In this document: one piece after another, positions 42,109 to 51,830 of the stretch
Numbering within the stretch: the first letter of the stretch is position 1
Layout of the letters: the number at the start of each line of letters is the position of its first letter
Assembly: GCA_027491915.1 (NCBI GenBank)
Contig: JAOZGC010000002.1
Coordinates: 124,001 to 188,000 of the forward strand
Reading direction: 5' to 3'
DNA: 64,000 nucleotides
From: Thermoproteota archaeon
GTDB lineage: Archaea > Korarchaeota > Korarchaeia > Korarchaeales > Korarchaeaceae
The notes under the pieces: model-generated
Databases searched by the model: none
The model's input: the letters and a program-made list of their open reading frames with translations, nothing else
What the model was told of the DNA's origin: nothing
Program-made: the position numbers and the translations under genes

Positions 42109-43245
42109 GTGACGAGCGTGTCGATAACCGGGGTCGGCCTCACCAAGATTGGCCAGCATTGGGATCGCTCCCTCCGGAGCCTCGCCGTCGAGGCCGCCTC
42201 GAGGGCGATGGAGGACTCCGGGATTGAGGGGGTGGATGCCATATTCGTCGGGAACATGATGTCCGGTCTGCTGAACGGCCAGGAGAACCTGGGATCCCTC
42301 TTGGCAGACTACCTCGGCCTGGCGGGGATCCCGTCGGTTAAGGTGGAGGCGGCGTGCGCCTCCGGGGGGGCTGCCGCAGTCCAGGGCTTCATGGCCGTCA
42401 AGTCGGGCCTCTTCCGGAGGGTCCTCGTCGTTGGGGTCGAGAAGATGACCGACATGACCGACTCGGAGGACGTGAGCGCCGCGCTGGCCACGGCCGCCGA
42501 CGCCGAGTACGAGGTGTTCTACGGAGCGACCTTCGTCTCGCTCAACGCCCTCATCATGAGGCTGTACGCCAGGAGATACGGCCTGTCTGAGGAGGACTTC
42601 GGTTACCTCCCCATACTTATGCACTCTAACGCGTCGGACACGCCGCACGCCCAGCTCAGGTTCAAGATAGACATGGAGAGGTATCTGGGCTCCCCCATGA
42701 TCTCGGACCCCCTCAGGCTCATGGATGCGGCCCCAGTGGGGGACGGTGCGGCGGCCGTGGTGTTGGAGGGATCGGATTCCGGGGTTGAGGTGGCAGGCGT
42801 GGGCATGGCCACAGATCAAATTGCCCTCCACAGCAGGGGGGACCTACTCAGACTGCCGGCCGTGGAGCTGGCAGCAAGGAGGGCCATGGAGATGGCTGGT
42901 ATAACCCAAAAGGAAGTCGACGTGTTCCAGATACACGACGCGTTCAGCGTCATGGGCTACCTGAACATGGAGTCGATAGGCCTGGCCGAGCCGGGTCGGG
43001 CTTACATCCTCGCGGAGTCCGGGGAGATCGCCAGGGACGGACCTGTTCCTGTCAACCCGGAGGGCGGTCTGAAGGCCCGGGGCCACCCGGTGGGGGCCAC
43101 CGGGATATACCAGCTGGCGGAGCTGTACAATCAGATAGTCGGCAGGGCCGGCCCGAGTCAGGTAGAGGGGGCGAAGCTGGGCTTCGCGATCAACGTCGGA
43201 GGGACCGGGTCCAACGTCGCCGCGGTAGTGTTGAGGGGGAGGTGA
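42109..43245 (+). CDS. Acetyl-CoA acetyltransferase (thiolase, SCP-x type)
   Basis: Makes acetoacetyl-CoA for HMG-CoA synthase. The nucleophilic Cys lies in VEAACASGGAAAVQGF, followed by FQIHDAFSVMGYL and GLKARGHPVGATGIYQ with the catalytic His residues. The 378-residue length fits archaeal thiolases of this complex. GTG 42109 follows GGAGAGGTGG. Six nucleotides separate it from the DUF35 gene. Confidence 0.94.
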   Translation: MTSVSITGVGLTKIGQHWDRSLRSLAVEAASRAMEDSGIEGVDAIFVGNMMSGLLNGQENLGSLLADYLGLAGIPSVKVEAACASGGAAAVQGFMAVKSGLFRRVLVVGVEKMTDMTDSEDVSAALATAADAEYEVFYGATFVSLNALIMRLYARRYGLSEEDFGYLPILMHSNASDTPHAQLRFKIDMERYLGSPMISDPLRLMDAAPVGDGAAAVVLEGSDSGVEVAGVGMATDQIALHSRGDLLRLPAVELAARRAMEMAGITQKEVDVFQIHDAFSVMGYLNMESIGLAEPGRAYILAESGEIARDGPVPVNPEGGLKARGHPVGATGIYQLAELYNQIVGRAGPSQVEGAKLGFAINVGGTGSNVAAVVLRGR

Positions 43246-43251
43246 GCGATC

Positions 43252-43674
43252 GTGTGGTCCGTCAAGGCGAGCGTGCCGTCTCTCTGGAGGGAGGCCCCCT
43301 CCAGATACAGGTTGGAGGCCACCGAGTGCGTCGAGTGCGGCGCCAGACACTACCCACCGAGGGAGATCTGCCCCAGGTGCGGCTCGAAGAATCTCAGGAG
43401 GGTGAGGCTGCCCGAGAGCGGGAAGGTGATCTCCTTCACCCACGTCAGGGCGCCCCTGAGGGGTTTCGAGTACTACACCCCCTTGACGCTGGCGATAATA
43501 GAGCTGGACGACGGGACCAGGATCCTAGGTCAGCTGACCGACGTCGATCCGGAAGATGTGGTCGAGGGGATGAGGGTCTCCGCGGTTATAAGGATCGTCA
43601 GGGTCAGCGGGGAGACGGGCGTCGTCTCTTACGCCCTGAAGTTCAGGCCGGAGATGCCGACTGGTGATCGCTGA
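43252..43674 (+). CDS. DUF35 scaffold protein of the thiolase/HMG-CoA synthase complex
   Basis: A 140-residue protein with a rubredoxin-like zinc ribbon (CVECGARHYPPREICPRCG) and a C-terminal OB-like DUF35 domain (KVISFTHVRAPLRGFEYYTPLTLAIIEL). Related archaeal proteins bridge thiolase and HMG-CoA synthase and let acetoacetyl-CoA pass between them. Its position directly after both enzyme genes supports this job. Confidence 0.92.
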   Translation: MWSVKASVPSLWREAPSRYRLEATECVECGARHYPPREICPRCGSKNLRRVRLPESGKVISFTHVRAPLRGFEYYTPLTLAIIELDDGTRILGQLTDVDPEDVVEGMRVSAVIRIVRVSGETGVVSYALKFRPEMPTGDR

Positions 43675-43712
43675 GGGGGGGCGAGGGGACGGGGTCGGAT
43701 CTCGCGAGGCGG

Positions 43713-44921
43713 GTGCTGGCGGGCGAGCTCAGCCTGAGGAGGCTATCCGAGCTGACCACCAGCGAGAACGAGGCAGCCGAGCTGAGGAGGAAGTTCCTCG
43801 AGGACGTGACTGGGGCCGACCTGTCCCCGCTGGCAGCCCCCCAACTTAACTTCGACGAGCTGGTCGGCCGCAACATAGAGAATCCTGTGGGGGCCGCCTC
43901 CATACCCCTGGGCGTGGTGGGCCCCCTCAAGGTGGAGGGAGACTACGCCAGGGGGGTTTTCTTCCCCGTGCTAGCCACCAGCGAGGGAGCCCTGGTCGCC
44001 TCGGTCAACAGGGGCGTCGCGGCCATCCACAAATCGGGAGGTGCGAGGGCGGCTGTTCTAAATGACGAGATGACCAGGGCGCCGCTCATCAAGACGAGCG
44101 GACTCGGAGAGTCGCTGAGGATAGCCAGGTGGGTGGAGGACAACCTGACCCTACTCCAAGAGGAGGTCTCCGAGGTGACCCGCCACGGGAGGCTCATCGG
44201 GGTTAGGGCCTTTCCCCACGGCAGGAATCTCTTCCTCAGGCTGAGGTTCTCGACGGGGGACGCCATGGGGATGAACATGGTTACCATAGCCTCGGAGAGA
44301 ATAGTCCGCAGGATAATGGAGGAGTTCCCCGGGGTGATCGAGGTGGCCCTCAGCGGCAACCTGTGCACGGACAAGAAGCCGGCCGCGGTAAACTGGGTGT
44401 CAGGCAGAGGTAAGACCGTGGCGGCGGAGGCCGTCATAGGCAGGAGGATAGTATCCTCCGTCTTGAAGACCTCCCCCGAGGAGATCTTCGAGGTGTACTG
44501 GAGGAAGAATCTCCTGGGATCGGCGGCCGCCGGGACCCTGGGGGGCTTCAACGCCCACTTCGCCAACATAGTGGCGGCCATGTTCGCCGCCTACGGCCAA
44601 GATCTGGCCCAGGTGGTCGAGTCCAGCATGGGAATCAGCGTCTTCGAACTGACAGAGCGAGGGGACCTCTACTCCTCGGTAATCCTGCCGTCCCTGGAAG
44701 TCGGCACCGTTGGAGGCGGGACCCGCCTGCCGCACGCCAGGGCCGCCCTCTCAGCGTTGGGGTGCCTCGGCGGGGGGAGACCTCCCGGTTCCAACGCCAA
44801 GAAGTTCGCGGAGATAGTCGCCGCCACGGTCCTGGCTGGGGAGCTCTCGCTCCTGGCCTCCCTGGCGGAGGGCAGCCTCGCCCGGAGTCACAGGATGTTG
44901 GGCAGGGGGGGCCAACTTTAA
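43713..44921 (+). CDS. Hydroxymethylglutaryl-CoA reductase, class I
   Basis: Reduces HMG-CoA to mevalonate with NADPH. Motifs: ENPVGAASIPLGVVGPL, catalytic Glu in LATSEGALVASVNRG, Lys in CTDKKPAAVNW, Asp in the GQDLAQ region and the C-terminal catalytic His in RSHRML. GTG 43713 is the first standard start but weakly preceded by GAGGCGG; the upstream in-frame codons (SDLARRVLAG) extend the first helix, so CTG 43671 may be used. Last gene of the mevalonate cluster. Confidence 0.95.
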   Translation: MLAGELSLRRLSELTTSENEAAELRRKFLEDVTGADLSPLAAPQLNFDELVGRNIENPVGAASIPLGVVGPLKVEGDYARGVFFPVLATSEGALVASVNRGVAAIHKSGGARAAVLNDEMTRAPLIKTSGLGESLRIARWVEDNLTLLQEEVSEVTRHGRLIGVRAFPHGRNLFLRLRFSTGDAMGMNMVTIASERIVRRIMEEFPGVIEVALSGNLCTDKKPAAVNWVSGRGKTVAAEAVIGRRIVSSVLKTSPEEIFEVYWRKNLLGSAAAGTLGGFNAHFANIVAAMFAAYGQDLAQVVESSMGISVFELTERGDLYSSVILPSLEVGTVGGGTRLPHARAALSALGCLGGGRPPGSNAKKFAEIVAATVLAGELSLLASLAEGSLARSHRMLGRGGQL

Positions 44922-44945
44922 TCCCAGGGGAGGAGAGATCGAGGG

Positions 44946-46292
44946 ATGGGTCTCTCCTACAGGGGAAGGGCGAGGGCCCTATTGGAGGAAGCCGGGGCTG
45001 AGGACTACGACCTGTTGGAAATGAGGACCGGATCTCGGAAGCTCTCCGGGATCCTGATGCCGAGACCTGAGATACTGGACGATGAGCACGTCGTGATCAA
45101 GTTGGACAACGGCTACAACATGGGAGTAGCCGTCGCCAAGATCTCGGGCGTCAGAGTGCTCAGGAAGGGCGGCGCGGCCCCTGAGCGCAGGCCGCCCGCC
45201 CCGTCTGCCCCCCGTGGAGGCCTTCCCAAGGTCTCCATACTGGCCACCGGCGGGACCATAGCCTCGAGGGTCGAGTATTCCACCGGCGCCGTCAGGCCGA
45301 CCGAGAGTCCTGAGGAGCTCTTGGATCTCATCCCAGAGATGGGAGAGGCGGCCGACGTGTCCTATAAGTCCATAATGGCGGTCTTCAGCGAGGACATCTC
45401 CCCGGAAGACTGGGTCGAGATAGCCCGCGCCGCCGCCTCGGAACTAAACTCGGGGGCCTCCGGAGTGGTGGTGGCCCACGGCACCGACACCATGCACTAC
45501 ACGGCGGCGGCCCTCTCCTTCCTCCTCCAGAATCTCACGAAACCCGTGATCCTCGTGGGGGCTCAGAGATCCATAGACAGACCCAGCACCGACGCCGTGC
45601 TGAACCTCTCCTCCGCCGTGAGGATGGCGGCCTACGGTCCGGCGGCCGAGGTCATGATAGTGATGCACGGGAGCACGTCCGACGACTTTGCCTTTGCCAT
45701 AAGGGGGGTTAAGGCCAGGAAGATGCACACCTCGAGGAGGGACGCGTTCCTCCCGGTGAACGAACCCCCCATCGCCGTCATATCCTCGGGGGGTGACATA
45801 GAGATCACGGGGAGGATAAGGCGTCGGAGGGGGAGTGGGAAGGTGGACGTCGACCCCAGGATAGAACCCAGGGTGGCCCTGATATACGCGTGGCCCTCCA
45901 TTACTGGAGATTACCTGCGGGCGGTATCATCCTCCGGATATGAGGGGGTGGTCATAGCGGGCACCGGCCTGGGCCACGTGCCAAATAGGATCATCTCCGA
46001 GATAGGGGAGCTCGTGGACTCCGGAATCCCCGTGGTGATATCCTCCCAGTGCCTCTTCGGGAGGGTGAACCTGAGGGTCTACTCCACGGGTCGGAGGCTG
46101 CTGGCCGCCGGGGCTATCCCGGCGGGGGACATGCTCCCGGAGGTGGCCACGGTTAAGCTGATGGTCGGGCTGGGGAGGGGATACCGGGGCGACGAGCTGA
46201 GGGAGTTCATGACCTCCAACATCGCCGGGGAGATCTCCGAGTCGATTCCCCCAAACTCCTTCCCGCCGTGCTATCGCCCGGGGGCGATATAG
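44946..46292 (+). CDS. gatD: Glutamyl-tRNA(Gln) amidotransferase subunit D
   Basis: The asparaginase-like subunit that releases ammonia from glutamine for Gln-tRNA(Gln) synthesis. An N-terminal about 90-residue domain precedes the type I asparaginase core: SILATGGTIASRVEY (catalytic Thr), VVVAHGTDTMHYTAAAL (Thr-Asp) and the Lys in AIRGVKARKMHTSRR. ATG 44946 has an upstream GGGAGGAG. The gene abuts gatE without a gap. Confidence 0.95.
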   Translation: MGLSYRGRARALLEEAGAEDYDLLEMRTGSRKLSGILMPRPEILDDEHVVIKLDNGYNMGVAVAKISGVRVLRKGGAAPERRPPAPSAPRGGLPKVSILATGGTIASRVEYSTGAVRPTESPEELLDLIPEMGEAADVSYKSIMAVFSEDISPEDWVEIARAAASELNSGASGVVVAHGTDTMHYTAAALSFLLQNLTKPVILVGAQRSIDRPSTDAVLNLSSAVRMAAYGPAAEVMIVMHGSTSDDFAFAIRGVKARKMHTSRRDAFLPVNEPPIAVISSGGDIEITGRIRRRRGSGKVDVDPRIEPRVALIYAWPSITGDYLRAVSSSGYEGVVIAGTGLGHVPNRIISEIGELVDSGIPVVISSQCLFGRVNLRVYSTGRRLLAAGAIPAGDMLPEVATVKLMVGLGRGYRGDELREFMTSNIAGEISESIPPNSFPPCYRPGAI

Positions 46293-48185
46293 TTGGTTGA
46301 CGTTCCCCGCGTCAGGGTCGGACTGGAGATACACCAGAGGCTGGCGACCCACAAGCTCTTCTGCAACTGCCCATCGGAGCTGAGAGAAGATGAGCCGGAC
46401 TACTGGGCGCGTCGCAGGCTCAGGGTGTCGTACAGCGAGCTTGGCTCCATAGACCCGGCCGCCAGATTTGAGAGTCTGAGGAACAGGACGTTCACCTACG
46501 GGGCGTACTCGGACGCCACGTGCGAGGTGGAGCTGGACGAGTCCCCTCCTCTGCCCATGAATCTCGAGGCGCTTGAGATAGCCCTGGAGGTCTCCCTGAT
46601 GCTGGGAATGGATCCCGTGGACGAGGTGCACACCATGAGGAAGATCGTGATAGACGGCAGCAACACCACGGGATTCCAGAGAACCGCCCTGGTGGCCATG
46701 GGGGGAGAGGTGAAGACGTCGAGCGGGACCGTTAGGCTGAAGACCCTATGTCTCGAGGAGGAGAGCGCCTACATAATCTCCACCGCCCCCGAGGGGGCGA
46801 CCTACAGATTGGACAGGCTCGGCATACCCCTAATAGAGCTGGCCACCGAGGCCGACATAACATCACCTTCTCAGGCCAGGGAGACGGCCTTGACCTTGGG
46901 GAGGGTGCTGAGGGCCACGGGAAAGGTGCAGAGGGGAATAGGGACGATACGGCAGGACTTAAACGTCAGCATAGAGGGAGGCGCCAGGCAGGAGATAAAG
47001 GGGGTTCAGGAGCTAGCCCTTATACCCAAGATAGTCGAGAGGGAGGCCGTGAGACAGGCCACCCTCCTGGAGCTCAGGGACAGGATAAGGGAGACCGTGG
47101 GGGAGGTTAGGGTCTCGGAGCCGAGGGACGTGACGTCGGCGCTCCTTGGGTCAAAATCTAGGTTGATAAGGAGGGCCCTCTCCAACGGTGAGAGGATCTT
47201 TGGGGTAAGGGTCGACGGCCTGGCCGGATTCCTCGGCGTCGAGATACAGCCCGGGAGGAGATTTGGGACGGAGCTCTCGGGATACGCCAAGGTTTTTGGA
47301 GGGGTAGGTGGAATAATTCACTCCGACGAGCTGCCGGGATACGGCATATCGGAGGACGAAGTGCGCGCGCTGAGGGAGGCGCTGGGGGCGGACAGGTCAG
47401 ACGCCTTCATACTGGTCCTCGCCGAGGAGGCGGCCGCCTCCACGGCCCTGGAGGCCGTGTCCGAGAGGCTGATCCAAGCGGGTCTGGGGGTCCCCGAAGA
47501 GACCAGGAGGGCCCTGCCCGACGGCAACACAGAGTTCATGAGGCCGCTTCCTGGTCCCGCCAGAATGTATCCCGAGACGGACGTTTTTCCAGTCAAAACC
47601 GGCCCGCTCATCGAGAGAATCTTGAGGAAAGGGCTTCCAGAGATGCCGGATGCGACCATCGATCGTCTGCAGAGAGAATATGGGCTGACTAGGGAGCACG
47701 CGGAGATGCTCTTGGACGAGGGGAGGGTCGGCCTGTTCGAGCGGGTGGCGGCCGCGTCGGGGAACCTATCCCCCAGGTACGTCGCGGCCATCCTGACCTC
47801 CGAGATGAGGGCCCTCAAGAGGGAGGGGGTGGATGTGGAAGGGATAGGGGAGGAATCCCTCTCCGAGATAGTGTCTCTGGTCGACTCCGGCATCCTCCCG
47901 AAGGAGGGAGTCCGCGACGCGTTGACCGAGGTGGCAGAGAGGGGACCCGCAGCCCTAGAAGATCTGCGGAGACGTAAACCGCCGTCCGAATCTGAAATAA
48001 GAGATATCGTGAGAAAGTTAATCAGGGACAACGCGGAGCTGGTCTCCCGCAGGGGCGAAAGGGCGTTCTCCCCCCTGATGGGGGAGGCTATGCGGATCCT
48101 CAGGGGGAGGGCCCCCGGTTCTCTCGTGAGCGGGATCCTTAAGGAGGAGCTGAGGAGGGCCCTCAGAGGTACCCCTCGAGGCTAA
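46293..48185 (+). CDS. gatE: Glutamyl-tRNA(Gln) amidotransferase subunit E
   Basis: The tRNA-binding kinase/transamidase subunit, 630 residues. It has the GatB-type cradle (RVGLEIHQRLATHKLFCNC, IDGSNTTGFQRTALVA, IGTIRQDLNVSI), an inserted AspRS-like GAD domain (SGYAKVFGGVGGIIHSDELPGYG) that distinguishes GatE from GatB, and a YqeY-like C-terminal tail. TTG 46293 immediately follows the gatD stop codon. It overlaps convergent polB1 by 23 bp. Confidence 0.95.
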   Translation: MVDVPRVRVGLEIHQRLATHKLFCNCPSELREDEPDYWARRRLRVSYSELGSIDPAARFESLRNRTFTYGAYSDATCEVELDESPPLPMNLEALEIALEVSLMLGMDPVDEVHTMRKIVIDGSNTTGFQRTALVAMGGEVKTSSGTVRLKTLCLEEESAYIISTAPEGATYRLDRLGIPLIELATEADITSPSQARETALTLGRVLRATGKVQRGIGTIRQDLNVSIEGGARQEIKGVQELALIPKIVEREAVRQATLLELRDRIRETVGEVRVSEPRDVTSALLGSKSRLIRRALSNGERIFGVRVDGLAGFLGVEIQPGRRFGTELSGYAKVFGGVGGIIHSDELPGYGISEDEVRALREALGADRSDAFILVLAEEAAASTALEAVSERLIQAGLGVPEETRRALPDGNTEFMRPLPGPARMYPETDVFPVKTGPLIERILRKGLPEMPDATIDRLQREYGLTREHAEMLLDEGRVGLFERVAAASGNLSPRYVAAILTSEMRALKREGVDVEGIGEESLSEIVSLVDSGILPKEGVRDALTEVAERGPAALEDLRRRKPPSESEIRDIVRKLIRDNAELVSRRGERAFSPLMGEAMRILRGRAPGSLVSGILKEELRRALRGTPRG

Positions 48186-50652
48186 CCCTCCCCTTCCCCC
48201 GACCGGAGAGCTCGTCGAAGTCCAGGCCTAGGACGTCCAGTACCTGCTCGAAGGTGCTCCTCATGATCTCCAGGTACTTCCTAACGTCGACGTCCTCCGG
48301 CCTCGCCAGGGCGAGCGGCTTCACCCCATCCTTTCCGGTCGTCTTGACGTATTCTATGACCTCCCCGGGGAGGGGCTCTATTCCGGTAGCCTCTTTGATC
48401 ATGCGGGCAGCCTTTACGTGCTGGGGGGTCGTCTTGACGTACGATGAGATCGGCTTGGTCATAACGACCCTGAAGGAGACCTCCCCCATGTCGAACCTCC
48501 TGTCCTCCAACCTGCTCACGTACCTGGATATCACGTTCTTTATGTTCTCGATCGCCCTATCCAGATCATCCGGCGTGTGGACGGCCCTGAGCTCATCTAT
48601 GACCTCCGAGAAGGCCCTCCTCACTATCTCTGGGACGTTCCTCTTCTTTCCCAGGAGACCCTTTATGTCCACGGTGCCGTCGTCTCTGACCCCCAGGTAG
48701 TTCTTCTTCAGGCTTGAGAGTATGACGTACCTGTAGTGCTTGTCCAACTCTATGTCTATGCCGAGCCTGTCCTCTACGATCTCCTCGAACGATTCCAACT
48801 CGTCCAGATCGGCCCCCTCTATGAACAGGGAATCGGTGTCCCCGTAGATCACCCTGAGCCCCATCTCCCTCGCTATCTCGAGGGAGGTCTTTATCGCCTT
48901 CCTCCCGAGCGCCGCTATCATCTCGGCCACCGGGGGAGAGTATAGCGGGAACTTCTCATATCCGAAGACCCCGTAGGAGGCGTTCAACATGACCTTCAGG
49001 CTGCTCTGAATCACGCCGTACCAGGAGCGCTCCTCCTCAGGGATGCTCTCGTCCCTGGAAAGTCTCTTGTACCTGTAGACCCTCAGATCCCGGAGACCCC
49101 CTATCAGTCTGTGGACCAGTCCCACCTCCCTCCTCTTGCATATCCAGTGGGGGAGGGTCTCCACCGGCCTGTTCGACCTGCACTCGTCGTGGGGACAGTT
49201 TATCGTCTCAAAGGAGACCCTCCACCTCTCTATTATTGAGGGATACAGGCTGGCGAAGTCCATCACCGCGACGTCGAAGTGGGCGCCCGGGACCGGCTCC
49301 AGGACGATCGCCCCGGCGTACTTCTTACCCCTTATCGCGGCGCTGCTGTAGGTCTCGGCCCCCCTCACCCTCAGCACATCCTCCGGATTCGGTATGAGCC
49401 ATCTTCTGGACCTGTACTCCGCGTATATCATGCTCTGAATCCACTGGGATATCCCCTCCCTTGACACGTCCTCCAGCGGGAGCCTGGATATCCTGGCGAA
49501 CACGAACAGCAGCTTGAGAAGCTTGTCCCCTATGGCGGTTCCCAGCCTGTAGGTGAGCTCCGCATCCTTCAGACAATATCTCGCCAACAGCCCTGCGTCT
49601 AGGGATCCCAGGTCCTCGGACGGGAGTTCCACCTTCCCCTCCCCGAGCATGGCCTTGGATATCTCGTCCAGAGTGTGGCCAAGGTACCTGTTCCCGAACA
49701 CGTAAACCTGAACCGATCTGTTGCCGTAGAGCTTGTACAGGTCTATGTGCACCCCGGTCCTCAGGAGGGATCTGTTCCTCTCGACTATAACTGGATGCCT
49801 CTTGATGCCCAAGAACTCGGCCCTGGCGGCCAGGTATGGCAGATCAAATCCGTCTCCGTTGAACGTGAACACCACCGGGAGGCTGGAGATCCTGTCGAAG
49901 ACCTCCCTCAGGAGGTCAACCTCAGTTTCGTGGACCGCAACCCTGGCCCCATCGACCTCCTCGGGCTGACTTCCCCTCTTGAGGACGTGGACCTCCCTCA
50001 AGCCGTCTCCAACGATGGCCACCGCTATGACCGGCCTCTTGGGTTCCCTGGGATCTGGGACGTGTCCAACCGGCGTTGAAACCTCTATGTCCACGGCACC
50101 CCTGCTCATCTCGGGTACGGGGCTCTCCAGAAGCCTGGCATATCTCTCTATTATCCCTGCGGTCGTCTCGTCGCTCTTCGGCACGCCCGATAGGTCGGGA
50201 GTTTCTAGGTCGACCGGCCTGATGCGCCCGCTCCCCTCCACCTCGTAGGGGAGACCCGGAACAATCCCGGTGTCGTATATGTAAGACATGTAGTACCTTA
50301 TCCGCGCCTCCCACGCCCCCCAGCCCGATTTCCTCAGCCTCTCCCTCAGAGAGACTGGAGAGCCGCCTATGGCCAGGGGATCGGCCGCCTCCACCTTGAG
50401 AAGCCTCACCCTCCTGAGTGTCAGCGGATCCCACATCTCCACCTGACTCGCGCCCTCGATTCTGGGGGCCAGGGCGGGTCCGGCCGCCTCCCTGATCTCG
50501 CCCTCCGGGGCGTCGGTAAGCAGGTAAGGTTTGTGCCCTGTCATGTCTTTTATATTAAATATCTCTCTCTTTTCCGGATCATAAAAACGCATAACGACTC
50601 TATTTTCATTCTTATCATAATAAACAGATAGCAGAAAGGCCCTTCTCCTCAT
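48163..50652 (-). CDS. Family B DNA polymerase, PolB1 type
   Basis: Replicative-type DNA polymerase of 829 residues, colinear with Sulfolobus PolB1 (GHKPYLLTD, YMSYIYDTGIVPGLPY, STFEQVLDVLG). 3'-5' exonuclease motifs are DIEVSTP, TFNGDGFDLPYL and YCLKDAEL. Polymerase motifs are DFASLYPSII (A), KVMLNASYGVFG (B) and YGDTDSLF (C). The N-terminal PIP-like extension seen in Sulfolobus is missing. A TATA box at 50674-50683 predicts a leaderless ATG. The first about 40 codons have strikingly A/T-ending usage. Confidence 0.95.
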   Translation of the reverse strand: MRRRAFLLSVYYDKNENRVVMRFYDPEKREIFNIKDMTGHKPYLLTDAPEGEIREAAGPALAPRIEGASQVEMWDPLTLRRVRLLKVEAADPLAIGGSPVSLRERLRKSGWGAWEARIRYYMSYIYDTGIVPGLPYEVEGSGRIRPVDLETPDLSGVPKSDETTAGIIERYARLLESPVPEMSRGAVDIEVSTPVGHVPDPREPKRPVIAVAIVGDGLREVHVLKRGSQPEEVDGARVAVHETEVDLLREVFDRISSLPVVFTFNGDGFDLPYLAARAEFLGIKRHPVIVERNRSLLRTGVHIDLYKLYGNRSVQVYVFGNRYLGHTLDEISKAMLGEGKVELPSEDLGSLDAGLLARYCLKDAELTYRLGTAIGDKLLKLLFVFARISRLPLEDVSREGISQWIQSMIYAEYRSRRWLIPNPEDVLRVRGAETYSSAAIRGKKYAGAIVLEPVPGAHFDVAVMDFASLYPSIIERWRVSFETINCPHDECRSNRPVETLPHWICKRREVGLVHRLIGGLRDLRVYRYKRLSRDESIPEEERSWYGVIQSSLKVMLNASYGVFGYEKFPLYSPPVAEMIAALGRKAIKTSLEIAREMGLRVIYGDTDSLFIEGADLDELESFEEIVEDRLGIDIELDKHYRYVILSSLKKNYLGVRDDGTVDIKGLLGKKRNVPEIVRRAFSEVIDELRAVHTPDDLDRAIENIKNVISRYVSRLEDRRFDMGEVSFRVVMTKPISSYVKTTPQHVKAARMIKEATGIEPLPGEVIEYVKTTGKDGVKPLALARPEDVDVRKYLEIMRSTFEQVLDVLGLDFDELSGRGKGRVSLEGYL

Positions 50653-50673
50653 GTCGGGTTCCCCGGGCGGCGT

Positions 50674-50683
50674 AGTGTATAAC
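50674..50683 (-). promoter_or_regulatory. TATA box for polB1
   Basis: GTTATACACT on the minus strand is centred 27 nt upstream of ATG 50652. Confidence 0.5.
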
Positions 50684-50716
50684 CCCTCCCCGACCCGACA
50701 GCCCCCGCCGTGAAGC

Positions 50717-50727
50717 CTTTTTTAACC
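50717..50727 (+). promoter_or_regulatory. TATA box for surface protein gene
   Basis: CTTTTTTAACC is centred 25 nt upstream of GTG 50747, consistent with a leaderless transcript. Confidence 0.5.
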
Positions 50728-50746
50728 CCCTATCCCAGACGCCGCG

Positions 50747-51775
50747 GTGCTGCCCTTGAGAGAGACCAAAAATATAATCACATATTTGATGTTATTTATG
50801 ACAATAATTACTCTCTACCCCTTAGCAAAAGCATTTTCACAGCCTTTGATAGGTTCGTTCGCTCCGTTCAGGGACGAGTCCTACATCCAGATAACCTTCG
50901 ACGAGAGCATGGTGGGCAGGGTGACCGCCAACATCCTGAGGCCCCTGAGCTACGCCGACGTGGCCAACTTCAACCAACTGGGGATTCCCATCCTCCCAGG
51001 TATGATGTACAACGCCACCATAGAGTTGAAGAGACAGGGAACGAAGCTCAAGGGGAACTACACTCTGGCAATGGCTCCCGTGCCGGCGCCCAACAACGAC
51101 CTGGACCTGGCCATGAAACTCTATGCACAGCTCCAATCCTCCGGCTCCCCGTACCTGATCTTCAATCAGCTGATGTCCGCCCTCTACGGTCAGGACGTCC
51201 TGTCCATACCAAGGCCCTCGGTAGCGCTCACCCAGACGAACGTGAGCATATCTGGCCCGGCCGTGCGCAAGCACTATGTTTTGGTTAAGGGATTGCTACT
51301 GACGGCCCCCGTTTCTTGCAACACTCCATTTATTGACACCCTTAAAGTGAGATATTATCTCGCAATAATGCCAGAAATACAACCTAATTGGACCGGCTAC
51401 ATAAAGTACCGCGTCAACATGAAGACCCTGGAGATGGGAGGTCCCTACCCCGTCTCCGAGGAGTCGGGGAGGATGTCCCTGAACCTGGATCCGATCTTGA
51501 CCCTTCTCCCGAAGGGGGCAACCTCTACAATATACTTGGCCTTCTCCGATCCCTCCCTCAGGATTGTCGGCGGGCAGCCACGTCCTAAACTGACGATATG
51601 GAACTCCGGGGTCTGGCAGTATGATCCGGTTCTGTCCCAGCCCACCCTAGTGGTGGAGGCCGTCAGGTGGGGGGGAGAACCCGGAGGCCTTGATTGGCTC
51701 ACCGCGGCCGCGGTCGTCCCGCCAGTGGCGGCCGGCGCCTACCTGGCGTACACCCTGAGGAGGAGGGCATCCTAG
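50747..51775 (+). CDS. Predicted cell-surface membrane-anchored protein, unknown function
   Basis: A 342-residue protein I do not recognise. It has an N-terminal hydrophobic segment (IITYLMLFMTIITLYPLAKAF) that looks like a signal peptide, a beta-rich extracellular middle with several N-x-S/T sequons (NAT, NYT, NVS, NWT), and a C-terminal membrane anchor (LTAAAVVPPVAAGAYLAYTL) ending in RRR. This is the layout of archaeal surface glycoproteins. The first about 30 codons are AT-rich. It is followed by the uL22 operon on the same strand but has its own promoter. Confidence 0.7.
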   Translation: MLPLRETKNIITYLMLFMTIITLYPLAKAFSQPLIGSFAPFRDESYIQITFDESMVGRVTANILRPLSYADVANFNQLGIPILPGMMYNATIELKRQGTKLKGNYTLAMAPVPAPNNDLDLAMKLYAQLQSSGSPYLIFNQLMSALYGQDVLSIPRPSVALTQTNVSISGPAVRKHYVLVKGLLLTAPVSCNTPFIDTLKVRYYLAIMPEIQPNWTGYIKYRVNMKTLEMGGPYPVSEESGRMSLNLDPILTLLPKGATSTIYLAFSDPSLRIVGGQPRPKLTIWNSGVWQYDPVLSQPTLVVEAVRWGGEPGGLDWLTAAAVVPPVAAGAYLAYTLRRRAS

Positions 51776-51778
51776 CGA

Positions 51779-51791
51779 GCCTTTAAATACC
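51779..51791 (+). promoter_or_regulatory. TATA box for uL22 operon
   Basis: GCCTTTAAATACC predicts transcription from about 51811; a Shine-Dalgarno GGGGAGGAGG (51817-51826) precedes TTG 51831. Confidence 0.6.
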
Positions 51792-51830
51792 CCGGCCCGA
51801 TCGGGGACGGCGATAAGGGGAGGAGGTCCC

